Source of the DNA: Thinopyrum elongatum | Taxonomy: Eukaryota > Streptophyta > Magnoliopsida > Poales > Poaceae | NCBI GenBank assembly: GCA_011799875.1 | Contig: CM022300.1 | Coordinates: 237,472,807 to 237,536,806 of the forward strand | Direction of reading: 5' to 3' | DNA: 64,000 bases | Part shown: in pieces, positions 1-11,207 of the stretch | Position numbering within the stretch: position 1 is the first letter of the stretch | How the letters are laid out: every line of letters starts with the position of its first letter | Notes under the pieces: generated by a model | What the model was told of the DNA's origin: nothing | Database searches by the model: none | What the model saw: the letters and a program-made list of their open reading frames with translations, nothing else | Made by a program: the position numbers and the translations under genes

Positions 1-886
1 CGCGCCGAAATCTTTCCCGGCAAGGTCTGTTGCCGACAAGACAAGATCTGCGTAGTCAGAAGAATCAATACAGAAGAAGAAGGTGGTGCAGCGCCTAGTT
101 TATTTTGTCAGCTCCCTTTTATAGGGAGCTAGGTCAAGATACTCTGCTGTGCAGAAATTGCTCTTCGGCCTTCTCATGGCCTCGAGGAAGTTGCTCCATT
201 ATTTCCAAGCACATGAGATTACCATCGTCACTCGCTTCCCGTTGCAGCGGATTTTGCAAAATCCAGAGGCAACCAACAGGATTGTAGAGTGGGCGTTGGA
301 ATTGTCGAGCTTTGGCCTCAAGTTTGAAAGTACTTCAACAATTCAAAGCAGAGCCTTGGCAGAGTTCATTGCGGAATGGACCCCAATGCCAGACAAGGAG
401 ATTCAAGAGACGACTCTTCCCGGCAAAGAAACAGATCAAGAATGGGTTATGTATTTTGATGGTGCTTTTACGCTGCAAGGCGCCGGGGCTGGTGTGCTGC
501 TTGTCGCACCCACCGGAGAGCACCTCAAATATGTAATTCAGATGCATTTTCCCTGGGAGAGCTCGACAAACAACACTGCGGAGTACGAAGGCCTGCTTGC
601 CGGTCTCAGGATCGCGGCAGACCTTGGTATCAAGAAACTCATCATCAGAGGTGATTCGCAGCTTGTTGTTAGGCAAGTTAACAAAGATTATCAGAGTCCT
701 TTAATGCAAGCTTATGTGGATGAAGTGAGAAAAATGGAAGAGAGCTTTGACGGTCTGCATACAAAGCACATTCCTCGTGCTGAGAATAGTATTGCTGATG
801 ACCTGTCAAAACGCGCCGCCCTTAAGTTGCCTGTGGAACCAGGAACTTTTGTGCTCCATTTGACTCAGCCATCTGTGGTGCCATAA
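1..886 (+). pseudogene. RT-RNase H connection and RNase H domain of element A pol (partial)
   Basis: This is the C-terminal part of a gypsy reverse transcriptase/RNase H, which degrades the RNA strand of the RNA-DNA hybrid during reverse transcription. The RNase H domain covers roughly 436-830. Visible acidic motifs are YFDGA, NTAEYEGL, RGDSQLVV and the final D in SIADDLSK. Upstream the same frame reaches the window start but is cut by stops at 53-55 and 122-124. The second follows CTTTTA where element B reads CTGTTGCAG, consistent with CAG to TAG. The frame ends at 886, and the integrase downstream is in another frame. A pol fragment; not functional as it stands. Confidence 0.88.
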
Positions 887-1059
887 ATAGGACAAGCAAA
901 GAGAAGGAAGTTGAATTCTGGTCACTACTTTCCGGCAGAGCTCCCGGGAGCCGCCGGCAAGAAGGTTGCCGGAGTCAGCGGCAAGCCTGCCGGGGAACAA
1001 CAGGCTCTAGCAGGGCTCAGGCCCTTGCCGTCGAGACAAATGTTCCCCCGGCAGAAGAA

Positions 1060-2334
1060 ATGCCTTTAGTCCTAGTTGTCGAGCCTCAGGCTCCAGCTTG
1101 GGCACAGCCCATTGTCCATTTCCTTCAGACAGGAAAACTCCCTGAGGAGCAGGAAGAAGCGGAAAAAGTAGCCCGTCAGTCTAGCATGTATCAGTTCGTC
1201 GATGGCGTTCTGTACAGAAAAAGGCTGAATGGTGTGAAATTGAAGTGCATTCCTCGAGAAGATGGACTGGAGCTATTGGCAGAGATACATGGAGGTGTAT
1301 GTGGCTGCCACATAGGGTCAAGAGCGCTTGTCGGAAAGGCATTCCGACAAGGTTTCTTTTGGCCCACCGCTCTCCAGGATGCAACTGCACTAGTAACCAA
1401 GTGTGAAGCGTGCCAGTTTCATTCAAAGAAATCGCATCAGCCAGCTCAAGCTCTTCAGGCAATCCCTCTCTCCTGGCCATTTTTGGTCTGGGGGCTCGAC
1501 ATACTGGGCCCTTTTCCCCGTGCTACCGGGGGCTTTGAGTACTTGTACGTTGCAATCGACAGGTTCACAAAGTGGCCGGAGATGGAAGCAGTGAGGAAGG
1601 TGACAGCGCAATCAGCCATCAAGTTCTTTAAAGGGATAGTTTGCCATTTTGGTGTGCCCAACAGGATCATCACCGATAACAGCACACAGTTCACAAGTCG
1701 CACCTTCATGCAATACGTCCAAGACCTTGGTAGCAAAGTTTGTTTTGCCTCTGTTGCTCACCCGAGAAGCAACGGCCAAGCGGAGAGGGCTAATGCTGAA
1801 GTGCTGCGCGGTCTCAGGACCAAAACTTTTGACAAGTTGAGAAAGTGCGGAAGACGCTGGATTGATGAGTTGCCGGTGGTTCTTTGGTCAATCAGAACGA
1901 CACCAAATCGAGCCACTGGCCAGACACCCATCGCTCTGGTTTATGGAGCGGAAGCAGTTCTCCCCATGGAACTCATATACGGGTCACCTCGAGTGCTTGC
2001 TTATGATGAGCTTAAGCAAGAGCAACTGCGGCAAGATGATGATGTGGTCCTTGAGGAGGATCATCTTCGGGCTGCTGTGCGAGCTGCACGCTACCAGCAA
2101 GCTTTGCGTCGCTACCATAGCCGCAAAGTTCATGCCCGAAGTCTTGAGGAAGGCGACTTTGTTCTTCAGCGGATTCAGTCCGCCAAGAATTCAAACAAGT
2201 TGACACCGAAGTGGGAAGGCCCTTATCTGTTAGTACGAGTCACCAGGCCCGGCGCTGTCCGCCTGGAGACCGAGGATGGCGTTCCAGTGCGCAACTCCTG
2301 GAATATCGAACATCTTTGCAAGTTTTACCCATAA
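1060..2334 (+). CDS. Integrase of element A (open 424-codon frame)
   Basis: Retrotransposon integrase, which would insert the cDNA into the genome. A zinc-binding HHCC region lies around residues 84-118, with the KCEACQ cysteine pair. The catalytic core has D in GLDILGPFP, D in ITDNSTQF and E in NGQAERANAEV. ITDNSTQF varies from the usual DNGTQF, and element B has ITDNGTQF. The C-terminal part ends in SWNIEHLCKFYP, as in B. The frame is open throughout, but the ATG at 1060 is probably not a natural start, because integrase is normally cleaved from a polyprotein. The RNase H frame upstream differs, so the polyprotein is broken in the linker at 887-1059. That linker is rich in TTGCCGG/CCGGCAA motifs. 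Confidence 0.9.
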   Translation: MPLVLVVEPQAPAWAQPIVHFLQTGKLPEEQEEAEKVARQSSMYQFVDGVLYRKRLNGVKLKCIPREDGLELLAEIHGGVCGCHIGSRALVGKAFRQGFFWPTALQDATALVTKCEACQFHSKKSHQPAQALQAIPLSWPFLVWGLDILGPFPRATGGFEYLYVAIDRFTKWPEMEAVRKVTAQSAIKFFKGIVCHFGVPNRIITDNSTQFTSRTFMQYVQDLGSKVCFASVAHPRSNGQAERANAEVLRGLRTKTFDKLRKCGRRWIDELPVVLWSIRTTPNRATGQTPIALVYGAEAVLPMELIYGSPRVLAYDELKQEQLRQDDDVVLEEDHLRAAVRAARYQQALRRYHSRKVHARSLEEGDFVLQRIQSAKNSNKLTPKWEGPYLLVRVTRPGAVRLETEDGVPVRNSWNIEHLCKFYP

Positions 2335-3097
2335 GGCGCGGTTGCCGGGGGCCCCCGGCAACCTCCTTATGTATAAGTCTTGCCGGCAAGGCATATAATC
2401 CTTTGTACAAAGCCAGGCACAGACCCTGTGCGCAGTTGAATAAGTTTAAGTGTTGTGCATTTCTTGTTGATTTCCATGTTTATACATATGCATGTTTATC
2501 TGAGATATTGTATGACACTTGTTCCCGGTAAGACTAACGAACCGCCAAGGTTCCATATCTTTATTTTCTCCTTTTTCTTTTTCTCAAAGGATAGAAGGTT
2601 CCCTCGCGCGCAAGTTTGCCGGGGGGGGGGGGGGGCCGGGGAAGGAAGGCATGGGTACCAGTGGGCGATGTTCAGAATTGGTTTCTTGCCAGAAGGAATA
2701 CAGCGACAGAAAGCTAAACAGCGACAGAAAGCTAAGTTCAAAACTTTGAGCAAGCTTTTCAATTTTTTCTACTAGGCTATTTCCTTTGGATGATTTCGGC
2801 CCTTGTATGGAAAACCTGCACGCGAAGGAACCCTTGTCATAATTGGCTGCGCCCTTGTTCTGTTTCGAGTCCGCTCGACAGTATAAGTGGTTGCGCTAAG
2901 AGTGCCAAGGTGTCTTGCCGGCTGCTGCACCTCCAGCAGGCTGCTGAAGTCCCGCACCCAGCGCTCACGGCAGGTTGCGCGCCGACAAGTTTCCAATAAG
3001 CGTGGGGCATAACCATACGGAAAGAAATCGAACAAGGGACATGGCATGCATATATTCAATTATAGCAAGTTATATTACATCAATAATTGCCGCGTTT
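2335..3097. other. Spacer between integrase and antisense gene of element A
   Basis: Non-coding internal sequence. The part just after integrase (GGCGCGG, then GTACAAAGCCAGGC) is shared with element B after 39293, so it belongs to the family. It holds a run of 15 G at 2621-2635 and a short tandem duplication of ACAGCGACAGAAAGCTAA around 2700-2735. The right part would be the 3' untranslated region of the antisense gene. Confidence 0.7.
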
Positions 3098-4829
3098 CTA
3101 ATCTAAGGCTAAATTGTCTTTGAGATGGAATGGTGGCGGCAAGAAAGGGCAAGACAGCTAGTCTCTGCGCTGGCCTTCGACCCTCTTGATAGAATCCACC
3201 TTATCAAGGATGGGCGCGACAATCTTTTCAAGGGCCTGGAGATCTGCATCCTTCGGAAGCGGTCAAGCACGTTGGTGAGATCGATGCCGGGGTTCTTATG
3301 CGCCACCTTGATAAGCACCTTGTGGAGGACGGCCTGGCAAAGTTTGCGGGATTCGTTGGCCAGCTAGGTCGCTCGATTGGACTGGAGTAGCTTTAGAGCA
3401 TCAATGATGCTTTCGAAGAACATGGTCAACCTGGCGCTCGGGGATATTCTTTCTTCAGAAGAATACCTGAAGTTTTGCAGGCCCTCCCAGCCCATGGTTG
3501 ACAGTGTCAACAAGGCGTTCGGTCCAGATTTGCATGCCCTTCTCATAGTCAACTTGGGCGGCGGCGGCGCTCTTGAGCAGGTTCCTCTCTGCCTGGAGAT
3601 CTTTGCTCAAGGCCTTCTCGCGGGCCCTGCCGTCCTTGAGAGACTTCTCCAACGTGGTCAGCTTCAGCCTCAGATCGGCGATGGCGTCGCTGGCTAAAGA
3701 GAGCTACTTGGTCTTGTCGGACATAGCAACTTGCATCTCCGCCAGGCTGTGGAGAGTTTTCTCCCAGTCGGCTTTGAGCGTCGAGAGCTCTTTGCTGTGC
3801 TCCTCAAGGTCCACTTCCAGTTTCTTCACCTTGTCGCTCAGTTCGTTCTTGGCGGCTTCTGCGGCCTTGGCGGCATCGATGGCTTCCTTGAGCTTGCTGG
3901 CGTGATCTGCAGTTGCAGCTTCAAGTGCCTCTTTGTGCGTCTGCTCCAGCTCCTGGGTCTGTTGCGCGACAAGTTTCTCAATCTCTTCATCTTTGCCGCG
4001 GAGTTTGGTGGCAAGTGCCTACTCGCGCGCGGCAAGGTCTTCTTCGTGAGCGTCAAGCCCAATACGGCGCTGCGTCAAGAGAGCTTCTTCAGCGGCAACC
4101 TTTTGCGCGGCTTCCTCTTGCGCCCTCTCCATATCAGATTGTTTCAATTTGAGCTCTGTCCAGCTTTGGCTCACTTGCTCCCGGCCGGCCGTCAATTCTT
4201 GGAAGGCCTTGGCGTACCAGATCTGCATTTGCTCGACACGTTTCTGGAAATCTGCCTCGGCTGCTTCGACAACTGCAGCCCTGGCGTCTATCTTCTCCTT
4301 TCGAGCATGGTGGACCGCCTGGAGCTTGCGGAAGTTATCGCCCATGGCCTGGAGGAACTAATCTTCTTCGGACTTGCTGCTGCTGGCGCTTGGTTCGTCG
4401 ACAATCTTGAGCCCGGTAGCGGTGATGACTTCTTCATCAAAAGCTTCTCCTTTGGTTGGTGCCTCAATAGTTGCCGTCCCCGGTAGGTTGACGAACAAGT
4501 TGTCGCCGACCTTGAGGTACTTGCTGGATGGGGGGCCTCAGATGTCGACGGTTGATCTTCGGCAAGCGTCTCACCGGTGGCTGGGGGCTCTGTGGCCGGT
4601 GTAGCACCTGGCGCTCCTGGAGTAGGAATGCTGTCAGTACGGTCATCGACCTCCTCGCCGGCCCTCTCGGCAAGTTTCTTGGCGGCCTCCTCGGCAGCGG
4701 CCTCGCCGACCTTGACGGTGGCATCTTCGGTGGCCTCGCTAGTGGCAATCCTGTCAGCTTCGGCGGCAGCATCCCTGGCGGTCTCCTCGATGACGACATC
4801 GACGTCCATGGTTTCCATCACAGGGAATT

Positions 4830-4921
4830 CTGAAAGACGAAGGATGGAAGCAAAATCATGTCAAGATCAAAGTTCAGAAAGATAAAGAGAGAACCATAAA
4901 TGCTCTGAGGCAAGCAGTCAC
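4830..4921 (-). other. Predicted intron 3 of the antisense gene
   Basis: On - the donor is CACAG/GTGACT and the acceptor is GTCTTTCAG, giving 92 bases. It is AT-rich inside GC-rich exons and ends just before the METMDVDVV stretch. Confidence 0.6.
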
Positions 4922-5134
4922 CTGTGTCGAGCTGATGAGGAATAGCTTCACCGCTACCGGCAACATTGCTTGCCGGGGAAACGTTGCCGGTGCCTTTGCT
5001 CACCAGCTCTTCCTCCTCCGAGGTGGGCTCATCGGTGGGGGCTCTTGCCGGAGATGCACTTGCAGGCTGCACGGTCGGTGGGGGCAGCACGTTGGGGGCA
5101 TTTTCCAATGCCTCCCCTTGTTGCCGTTCTTCTC

Positions 5135-5210
5135 CTGTAAGCCCAAAAGATGTAAGCGGCAAAGGTAAAAACCTTGGCACCCGCCAGCGGGAAACAAGTA
5201 ATGGACTCAC
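5135..5210 (-). other. Predicted intron 2 of the antisense gene
   Basis: On - the donor is GTGAGTCC after CCCCTAGT and the acceptor is GGGCTTACAG, giving 76 bases. The intron is more T-rich than the flanking exons. Confidence 0.6.
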
Positions 5211-5359
5211 ACTAGGGGCTGTGCTAGGGGCTGTGTCGAGGGCTATGCTCCGGGCTGATGAAGATAGTCTCTGGCATGCTCGTAGAGCTTGTCGGCGGCT
5301 CGTCGCCCGTAGATGTTTTCGCCCTCTTCGCCATCCTTTCCACCAAAGTCTCTGCCTCC

Positions 5360-5441
5360 CTGCAGAGACAAGACAAGGCAAGGCAAGGAGATCAACTGAA
5401 TTCAGAATTTCCAGAAATAAAGACTGCGACAGGATACTTAC
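5360..5441 (-). other. Predicted intron 1 of the antisense gene
   Basis: On - the donor is GTAAGTAT, a near-perfect plant 5' splice site, and the acceptor is TCTCTGCAG. Removing 82 bases joins two Ser/Thr/Pro-rich coding stretches in a plausible frame. Confidence 0.65.
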
Positions 5442-5549
5442 TCTTCCTCTTCCCGTTCCGGGCTGAAGCTGGAGATGTCAAAGTCGACCTCCGTTACAGT
5501 GTCCGTATGGGGGGGGCGAAGGAGGGGTCCTGGGTCGCTTGGCTACGGC

Positions 5550-5554
5550 AGGTG
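5550..5554. repeat. Target-site duplication of element D, left copy
   Basis: AGGTG immediately before the 5' LTR. The right copy at 17046-17050 is AGATG, so 4 of 5 bases match. Confidence 0.75.
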
Positions 5555-7227
5555 TGTAACACGATGGATTTTGCCCATTTTCTTTTTCTTTTGATTTTGG
5601 TCCGGATTCGCTTTTTGTGGCTTAGTAGTCTTGTAACCTGGAGGGATCACCCTTCATTCTTCTTCCCGAGTGGCTTGCCAACCTCAAAACCATCCTAGGA
5701 TCATGTCATTTCCATCTTGGACCAATCCCAATATTCTTTTTCTTGGGAATATTCCATTTTCTATTAAAGGAATAACCCCGTTTGCTCTGAGTTGTGAAGC
5801 AACTCACATTTCCATCATTCCCAAAATTCTCAAATAATTCCCATAAATCCTTTGGGACATATCTTATGCAGATATGTCAAAATATTCCTTTCCATACCCA
5901 AAAATATTTCACAAATATTCCTTTTCCGATTCTGCCCTATCTGTCAGATTGAGAAGCAAGTACCCTTTATATTTGCTTGCTTGCTCTCAAACTTTTTGTG
6001 AACTCTTTCCAACCCATATCATTGCCACATGCCAAAATTCAACTGTATTTGGGTAATAAATCTCCTTTGGCTAATTTCCAAAGTTTCTGGTCAACTAGAA
6101 CCTTTGTGAAGCAAGTGTTAGCTAGGAGTATCCAAATGAGTTGAAATTTTGCAAGCATCTTCATATTCCAAAATCATGAATCTCCACCAAATTTCAACCC
6201 TATCCAAGCATATATGAGAGAACAACATCAAATATTGGTTTCTGGTCATATTTTCTTGTTGTAAAGCAACTATATTTTATATTGCTTCATAATTGCTGAA
6301 AATTTACCAGAGCCTTCTCCTACCCATATTATCACCTCTCCACCAAATTTGGGCTCATTTCATTTCACCAGTAATTTCCTAGAATTTTTCAAAGATTCTG
6401 TCCATTTGGAAGCTGTGTGAAGGAAGTACCATTTTGGTTTATCCAAATGGTATGAAATTTATACAGTACCTTCATATGCCCATATCAATCATCTCCTCCA
6501 AATTTCATCACAATCCCATGTGATATGTGAGTGCTACTTCAAGATTGACAAATCTGGTCAGTGAGGCCCTTTGAACAGCAAGTGCTATGTATCTTCATCC
6601 AATTGAGCTGCAAATCTGCAGACATGATCATCTTAGCATTTTATCACCCCATGCCAAAAATAAGAGTCTAGGTCCTGATCGATCTCCCCCACCCCACTCC
6701 AAACACCTTGTTGTGGCTTGGTCTCCAAGCTAACTTCTGTCACTTCTTGCCTCCACTTCCAGCCAAGACTTGATGAGTCCACTCTCTGACCACTGAGCTA
6801 TCTTGTTGACATGATCTTAGGTCGTGTCAACGCTCTGGACGCGTGGCACCGGCGGTGACCACCGCCCTGGCACGCCGTGGACGTGAGCTGCATGTCGTAT
6901 GCTCGGGCCCCTCCTCTCCTTGTCGGTTCCGCGCGACTAATCAAGTCCAACAGCTCTCCCTCGCTGTCCTCTTCTCCCCAGACCTCTCTCCCCCTCTTCC
7001 GTCCCCTCCCACACGGTGCACAGGCCGTGATCGTGACCGGTCGTCTCTGCCGCCGTCAAGTCCGATCACCGTGAGCCCTCTCGAGCATTCCCGGCCTTCC
7101 CCGAGCCCTCTCAGACCCTCCGCGACCTCCCGAGAACTCTCTCCCTTCCTCCAGGCAAGCTCTGGAAGCACCGAGATGCCGGCACAAGCGTCGCCGCGGC
7201 CAAGCTCGGCCTCCTCCGTCGCCCGCC

Positions 7228-7235
7228 TATATATA
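7228..7235 (+). promoter_or_regulatory. LTR promoter TATA box, element D 5' LTR
   Basis: TATATATA inside CCGCCTATATATAGGCC, the transition from U3 to the GC-rich leader. Chromovirus E has CCGCCTATATATTC at the matching place. Transcription would start about 30 bases downstream. Confidence 0.7.
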
Positions 7236-8781
7236 GGCCTCCCCGAGTCATTCTGAGCTCACCATCGCACTCACCACTCTCGAATACCCCTCCCTAGCCC
7301 CTTCCCCGAGCCCCAGAGCCCCTCTTCGGCCACCACCATTGCCATGGCCGCCGCCTCGGCCTCGCTCAAATTAGCGTTGTGTCGCGCCTCTCCCTCCCTT
7401 TCTCCACCGCCACCAGCCTCCCTGCACTCCGGCGAGTCCACCCCGCCCCTTTCCTCATCGCCGGAGCACCCCTGAGCGTGTGCCCACGAGCAGCCGCCGC
7501 CCTGCCCACGGCCACCGCATGGGGCCACCTCTCCGTCCCTTCCCGGAGCTTCTACCCTACCCAGGCGGGTGTGGAACTCCGCCCCGGTCCCGCCGGTACC
7601 CTCCCCATGGCCGGAGATGGCCGGAGTTGCCCGTGCCCCTCGCCGGCGCCCGCCTCGGTTTCCCCCTGCACCGTCACCATGATCGTCCCCCGCCGCTCCT
7701 TTGGCCTCCCCCGAACAAGGCGCCCTTCCCTGAGTCTGCCGGAGCCCACCCTCTCGCAGGAGGTGGCCGGAGCTGGCCGGGCCGGCGCCGGTGTCGTGCG
7801 GCCATGCCTCTGTCTCCTGTCCATCACGAGATAGAAGGAGACAGGGGAGGGAGAGGGAAGTCAGCTGCGGGACCCGCCCGTCAGCCTCAGGCGTTGACTC
7901 CACCCCGGGCCCGCGCGCGTTTTAAGTGAAAGCGTAGTTCTGAGTTTACGCTTTCGTTTCAGTGAAAGCGTAATGTACTACGGCTTCGGCCGGAAATGCG
8001 TTTTCACTGTCCCGAAAGCGTAGTTACTGGAATACGTTTTCTGTTTTCCACTCAGGGACTTGTTTGTAATAATATTATTATAGATTGGTCCCTGATCTTC
8101 CACCCTCTATAACTTTTTGCTCGGAACTCCGATCGAGGTGAATTCAACGCCCACGTCTTCGTATCGTCGAGCCCGTCGTGCTGGCATCAATTTCACTATG
8201 TGGTCCCATAGTGGAAATGACCATTTTGCCCTTGCCCATAAACAGCCCCTCCGAGAGAGAACTGTTTCTGGCAATTTCCTCCGCGACCATTCCGCACTTC
8301 TTCCCGATATTTCCTTCATCCCCAGGCAAGCCACAACTCTCATCTGCGTCAGCGCATTGCAATATCATAGTTTAACTAATTACTTTAACAACACGTATGA
8401 GCATCTGTGAGATGAATTGGATTATACAATGCTTGAGTTGATTCTCGGATAGGTGACTACTATGTTGAGTACCGGATTATTAGTGACTAGTAGTTTACCC
8501 ACTTGTTGATACTATGATGTTGAGATCACTGTCTATGATTATTTTGGAGTTCATCCAGCAGTTCGTAGAAATGAGTTAGTAGCAGTGGCTTAAGCATATT
8601 GGTTATTGGATTGCTATGATATCGGAGTGCCAGCCATGATAGAGATTGTTCGAGGATTAGATATTTCATGGTCGACCTTGAGTCACCTGTCTGGACTTAT
8701 CCGTGCAGCCACATTTGCCGGTATGGGACGGCCTCGACTTGGTCTGATCGCGTGCTCTTTCACCGGTACCGCCCGACAGGG

Positions 8782-8829
8782 AAGGTTATGCGTGCGCGCT
8801 ACCCTGGCCCGGTAGGCGGCGATAACCTT
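8782..8829 (+). other. Conserved LTR hairpin (AAGGTTAT ... ATAACCTT)
   Basis: Eight outer pairs AAGGTTAT/ATAACCTT and an inner CTACC/GGTAG stem around CTGGCCC. The same outer stem occurs at 15950-15997, 43411-43458 and 52654-52701, so it is shared by D and E although much of the surrounding LTR sequence differs. Confidence 0.6.
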
Positions 8830-9881
8830 GTGAGCCCAGTGAGTTTTGTGCCGGCGTCCCTGTTTGGGACAGTATAGTTTGGCCACGACGGTGGCAGGTG
8901 TCACGAGGTGACAAGGGGCCACCCAAGGCTTGACTCCGAGGGAGTGCGATTGCCGGTGGTACGATGGGAGAGTCACGGGTCAGGCAGGTTTCGTTGGAGC
9001 AACGCTGGTCCACCCAAATGGGATTACGAGGTCAGTGCTCCATAGTGTGGGTAAAGTGCGCAACCTCTGCAGAGTGTAAATTCTATTCGAATAGCCGTGT
9101 CCATGGTATTGGACAGTCCGTCCAGACCTCACTAGGTGGTCAACCATGGTAGTGATGATAATGATGGAAGAACTCATTGTATGATCAGAAGTACTCGGTG
9201 GTTCATGAGTATTCTGAGGGTTGTGAGACAACCCGGAGGAGAGTAAGTTTGTCAGACTTGTCGTGCAGATGGAATCAGGTATTTGATATGTTAGCCATGG
9301 GATGGCTGTGAGTTGAGTGGTCGGATGACCACATGCTTGGGGATTGGACTTGGTATAGGTTCGGATTGGAGCCTGAGATTATTTGAAGTATGGATTTAAT
9401 ACGCTTTACATTACTGCAGTCATTTCAGTAGCTACCTTGCTAGATAACCATGCTGGTTAATTTTGGATTGCTATGATGTTGTCTTGCTTTAATGCTGATG
9501 TTTGCTGTGAGCTTGCGAGTACATTCAAAGTACTCACCTGGCGTGTCATGCCAGTTTGCAGGTCATGCCATGATTGCTTGGTTGTCGAGGATTCTGAGTT
9601 CGCGAGCTAGGAGACGCGTTCTAGCCAGAGTCCCTGCGGAGTGGAGTCCATCACCGTCGTCGTTGTTCCGCTGCCGAGAGAGTTACTCCGCTGTTAGCAT
9701 AGAGCTACCCCGGGCAGGCATAGTGTTGCCATGCCGATGTAATCCTTGTACCGTTGTAACCATATCTATTGCAATAAAGAGCTGATTTGTTCTATGCCAA
9801 CAGTGCCGTATTCCAGAAGACTCGTTCTTGGGCTGGAATACGGGGCGTTTCGGTTTACTCTGAGCTGGGGTGCCACAGAAG

Positions 9882-9897
9882 TTGGTATCAGAGCAGG
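9882..9897 (+). other. Primer binding site of element D
   Basis: TTGGTATCAGAGC five bases after the LTR end. It is complementary to the 3' end of initiator tRNA-Met, the usual primer for copia and chromovirus elements. Confidence 0.9.
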
Positions 9898-11207
9898 TCT
9901 GGCTATAGGACGCGCGGTCTAGGTGCGAGCATTAGTAACCGGTAGTATAGGATCCAGTTGGTTGCTGCACTTGTTTGTTGCATTTGTATGTTGCATAGCA
10001 TGCATATAGAATATTTATCTTATCACTAACGATGGAGCTAGTGAGTGTGGGTGGCATCGGTTTCGATTCCCTACCTGCGCTCTCCGGTTTGCATATTTGT
10101 TCCTTGGTGTGGTGTCATCTTCGTCCCAGCGGAGTGATGCCAAGGTGCTTGGTGGTGGCGATCACTAGCAAGATTGATGCACCGGTACCACACCAATATG
10201 TTCTCTTCAGTCACCCTATCGTTTCGGTGATAGACAAGTTCTATCCCGGATCGTGCCATTCCACTAACCATTTCGGTAACCCTTACTGATCCTTGTTATC
10301 AGAAAAGGGCCATGCCTGCAAGCCTTTCTCTCCACCACTATCTTATTCTGCCACCTATTCTTTGGACGTGTACGGTTTTCTTCCGTACGCTTGACGATGA
10401 TGTGGTCATAACTTCTATGTTCCGACCCCCGACCAACAAGTTTGTCCTCGCCACCGGTTCCATCCGTGTTAAGCTCGTATTTGGTGTAGCCTTGTTTACA
10501 CCAATTTTCTTCCACACATTGATTCACTTTCGTACACATCGCCACAGCATGTTAGACCGTAATACCGGAGTTCTTGCGAGATTTGTGTGCTTAAGTAGGA
10601 ATGCATATTATTGCTGTGAATAGCTGTAGAATGTGATATTGCTTGTGTGTGTGTGATCTTGCTTGTTTTGTGTGCTTTTGTTTAGTCGTTTCTTTTGTTT
10701 CTTTATTTGGGCCCTTGGTGTTACCTTATTTTCCCCTTAAGGAAGTTGCTCACCGACCCTGAACCCAAAGAAATCAGTGAAGAGACAGCCATTTGGAAGC
10801 ACAGCTCAGCAATATGGAATCTTCAGCAGACTGTGTTATATCAGGAATATCGTGCCTGAATATAAATGATATCCTAGCCGGATTAATTATCAGCATCAAG
10901 TATACATCCGCGCAACTTTCACAACAGTCATGATCGCATCAGCAAGAAGGCAAATTGTGTATATGATCCACAGTGCATTCCGTGCCAAAGTTATGATTTA
11001 TATACAAGGTTTGAGTCTGCTATGAGTACAGTTTGAACCCTGCTATGTCTTGGAAGCAAGCCATAATGTGCTATGAATTCAACAAGAAGGATAGCCGAAT
11101 ACCCTGTTGCATACAACAAGTAACCGACAGCAGAAACGGTAAGGTATATACATAATAGTGAGCTGTATGGGACACGGATGAACCCTTGCCTATTTTTCTT
11201 TGGTGAC

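Larger units (their letters stand above)
3098..5549 (-). pseudogene. Antisense accessory gene of element A, C-terminal exons (coiled-coil protein)
   Basis: This continues the gene that starts near 18682; D separates the two parts. Reading on -, three GT-AG introns connect four exons: exon 1 end (5549-5442), exon 2 (5359-5211), exon 3 (5134-4922) and exon 4 (4829 onward). The encoded sequence is first acidic and low-complexity (EEEELVSKG, then an Ala/Glu-rich stretch near 4800-4650). It is then a long heptad-like coiled coil from about 4345 to 3455 (for example KLEVDLEEHSKELSTLK). Lesions include a frameshift near 4560, stops near 4021, 3705 and 3367, and a TAG at 3158-3160; the same frame ends at 3098. 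Tat elements are known to carry reverse-strand extra ORFs, but their function is not established. Coding character is clear; the product's role is unknown. Confidence 0.72.
5555..9877 (+). repeat. 5' LTR of element D
   Basis: Matches 12717-17045 along its whole length (4323 versus 4329 bases). The first 1.7 kb is AT-rich U3. Next come a TATA box, a very GC-rich block (about 7250-7920), an alternating GAAAGCGTA motif cluster (7926-8041) and a downstream part with conserved hairpins (8782-8829, 9517-9554). Open frames in the GC-rich block are judged not to be genes. Confidence 0.93.

Noticed and set aside
7271..7903. A 210-codon minus-strand frame in the D LTR (and its twin at 14481-15086), plus overlapping plus-strand frames of about 150 codons
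   Set aside because: The block is very GC-rich, so stops are rare in all frames. The frames overlap each other, lie in LTR leader sequence and show no domain; both LTR copies are kept simply because the LTRs are alike.
9883..9894. TATCAGAGC sites as parts of tRNA genes
   Set aside because: They are short matches to the tRNA-Met 3' end directly after LTRs, that is primer binding sites; no cloverleaf is present.
10032..10289. An 85-codon frame after the leader of D, at the place of the first ORF of E
   Set aside because: No similarity to the E protein and too short to support; treated as a chance frame.
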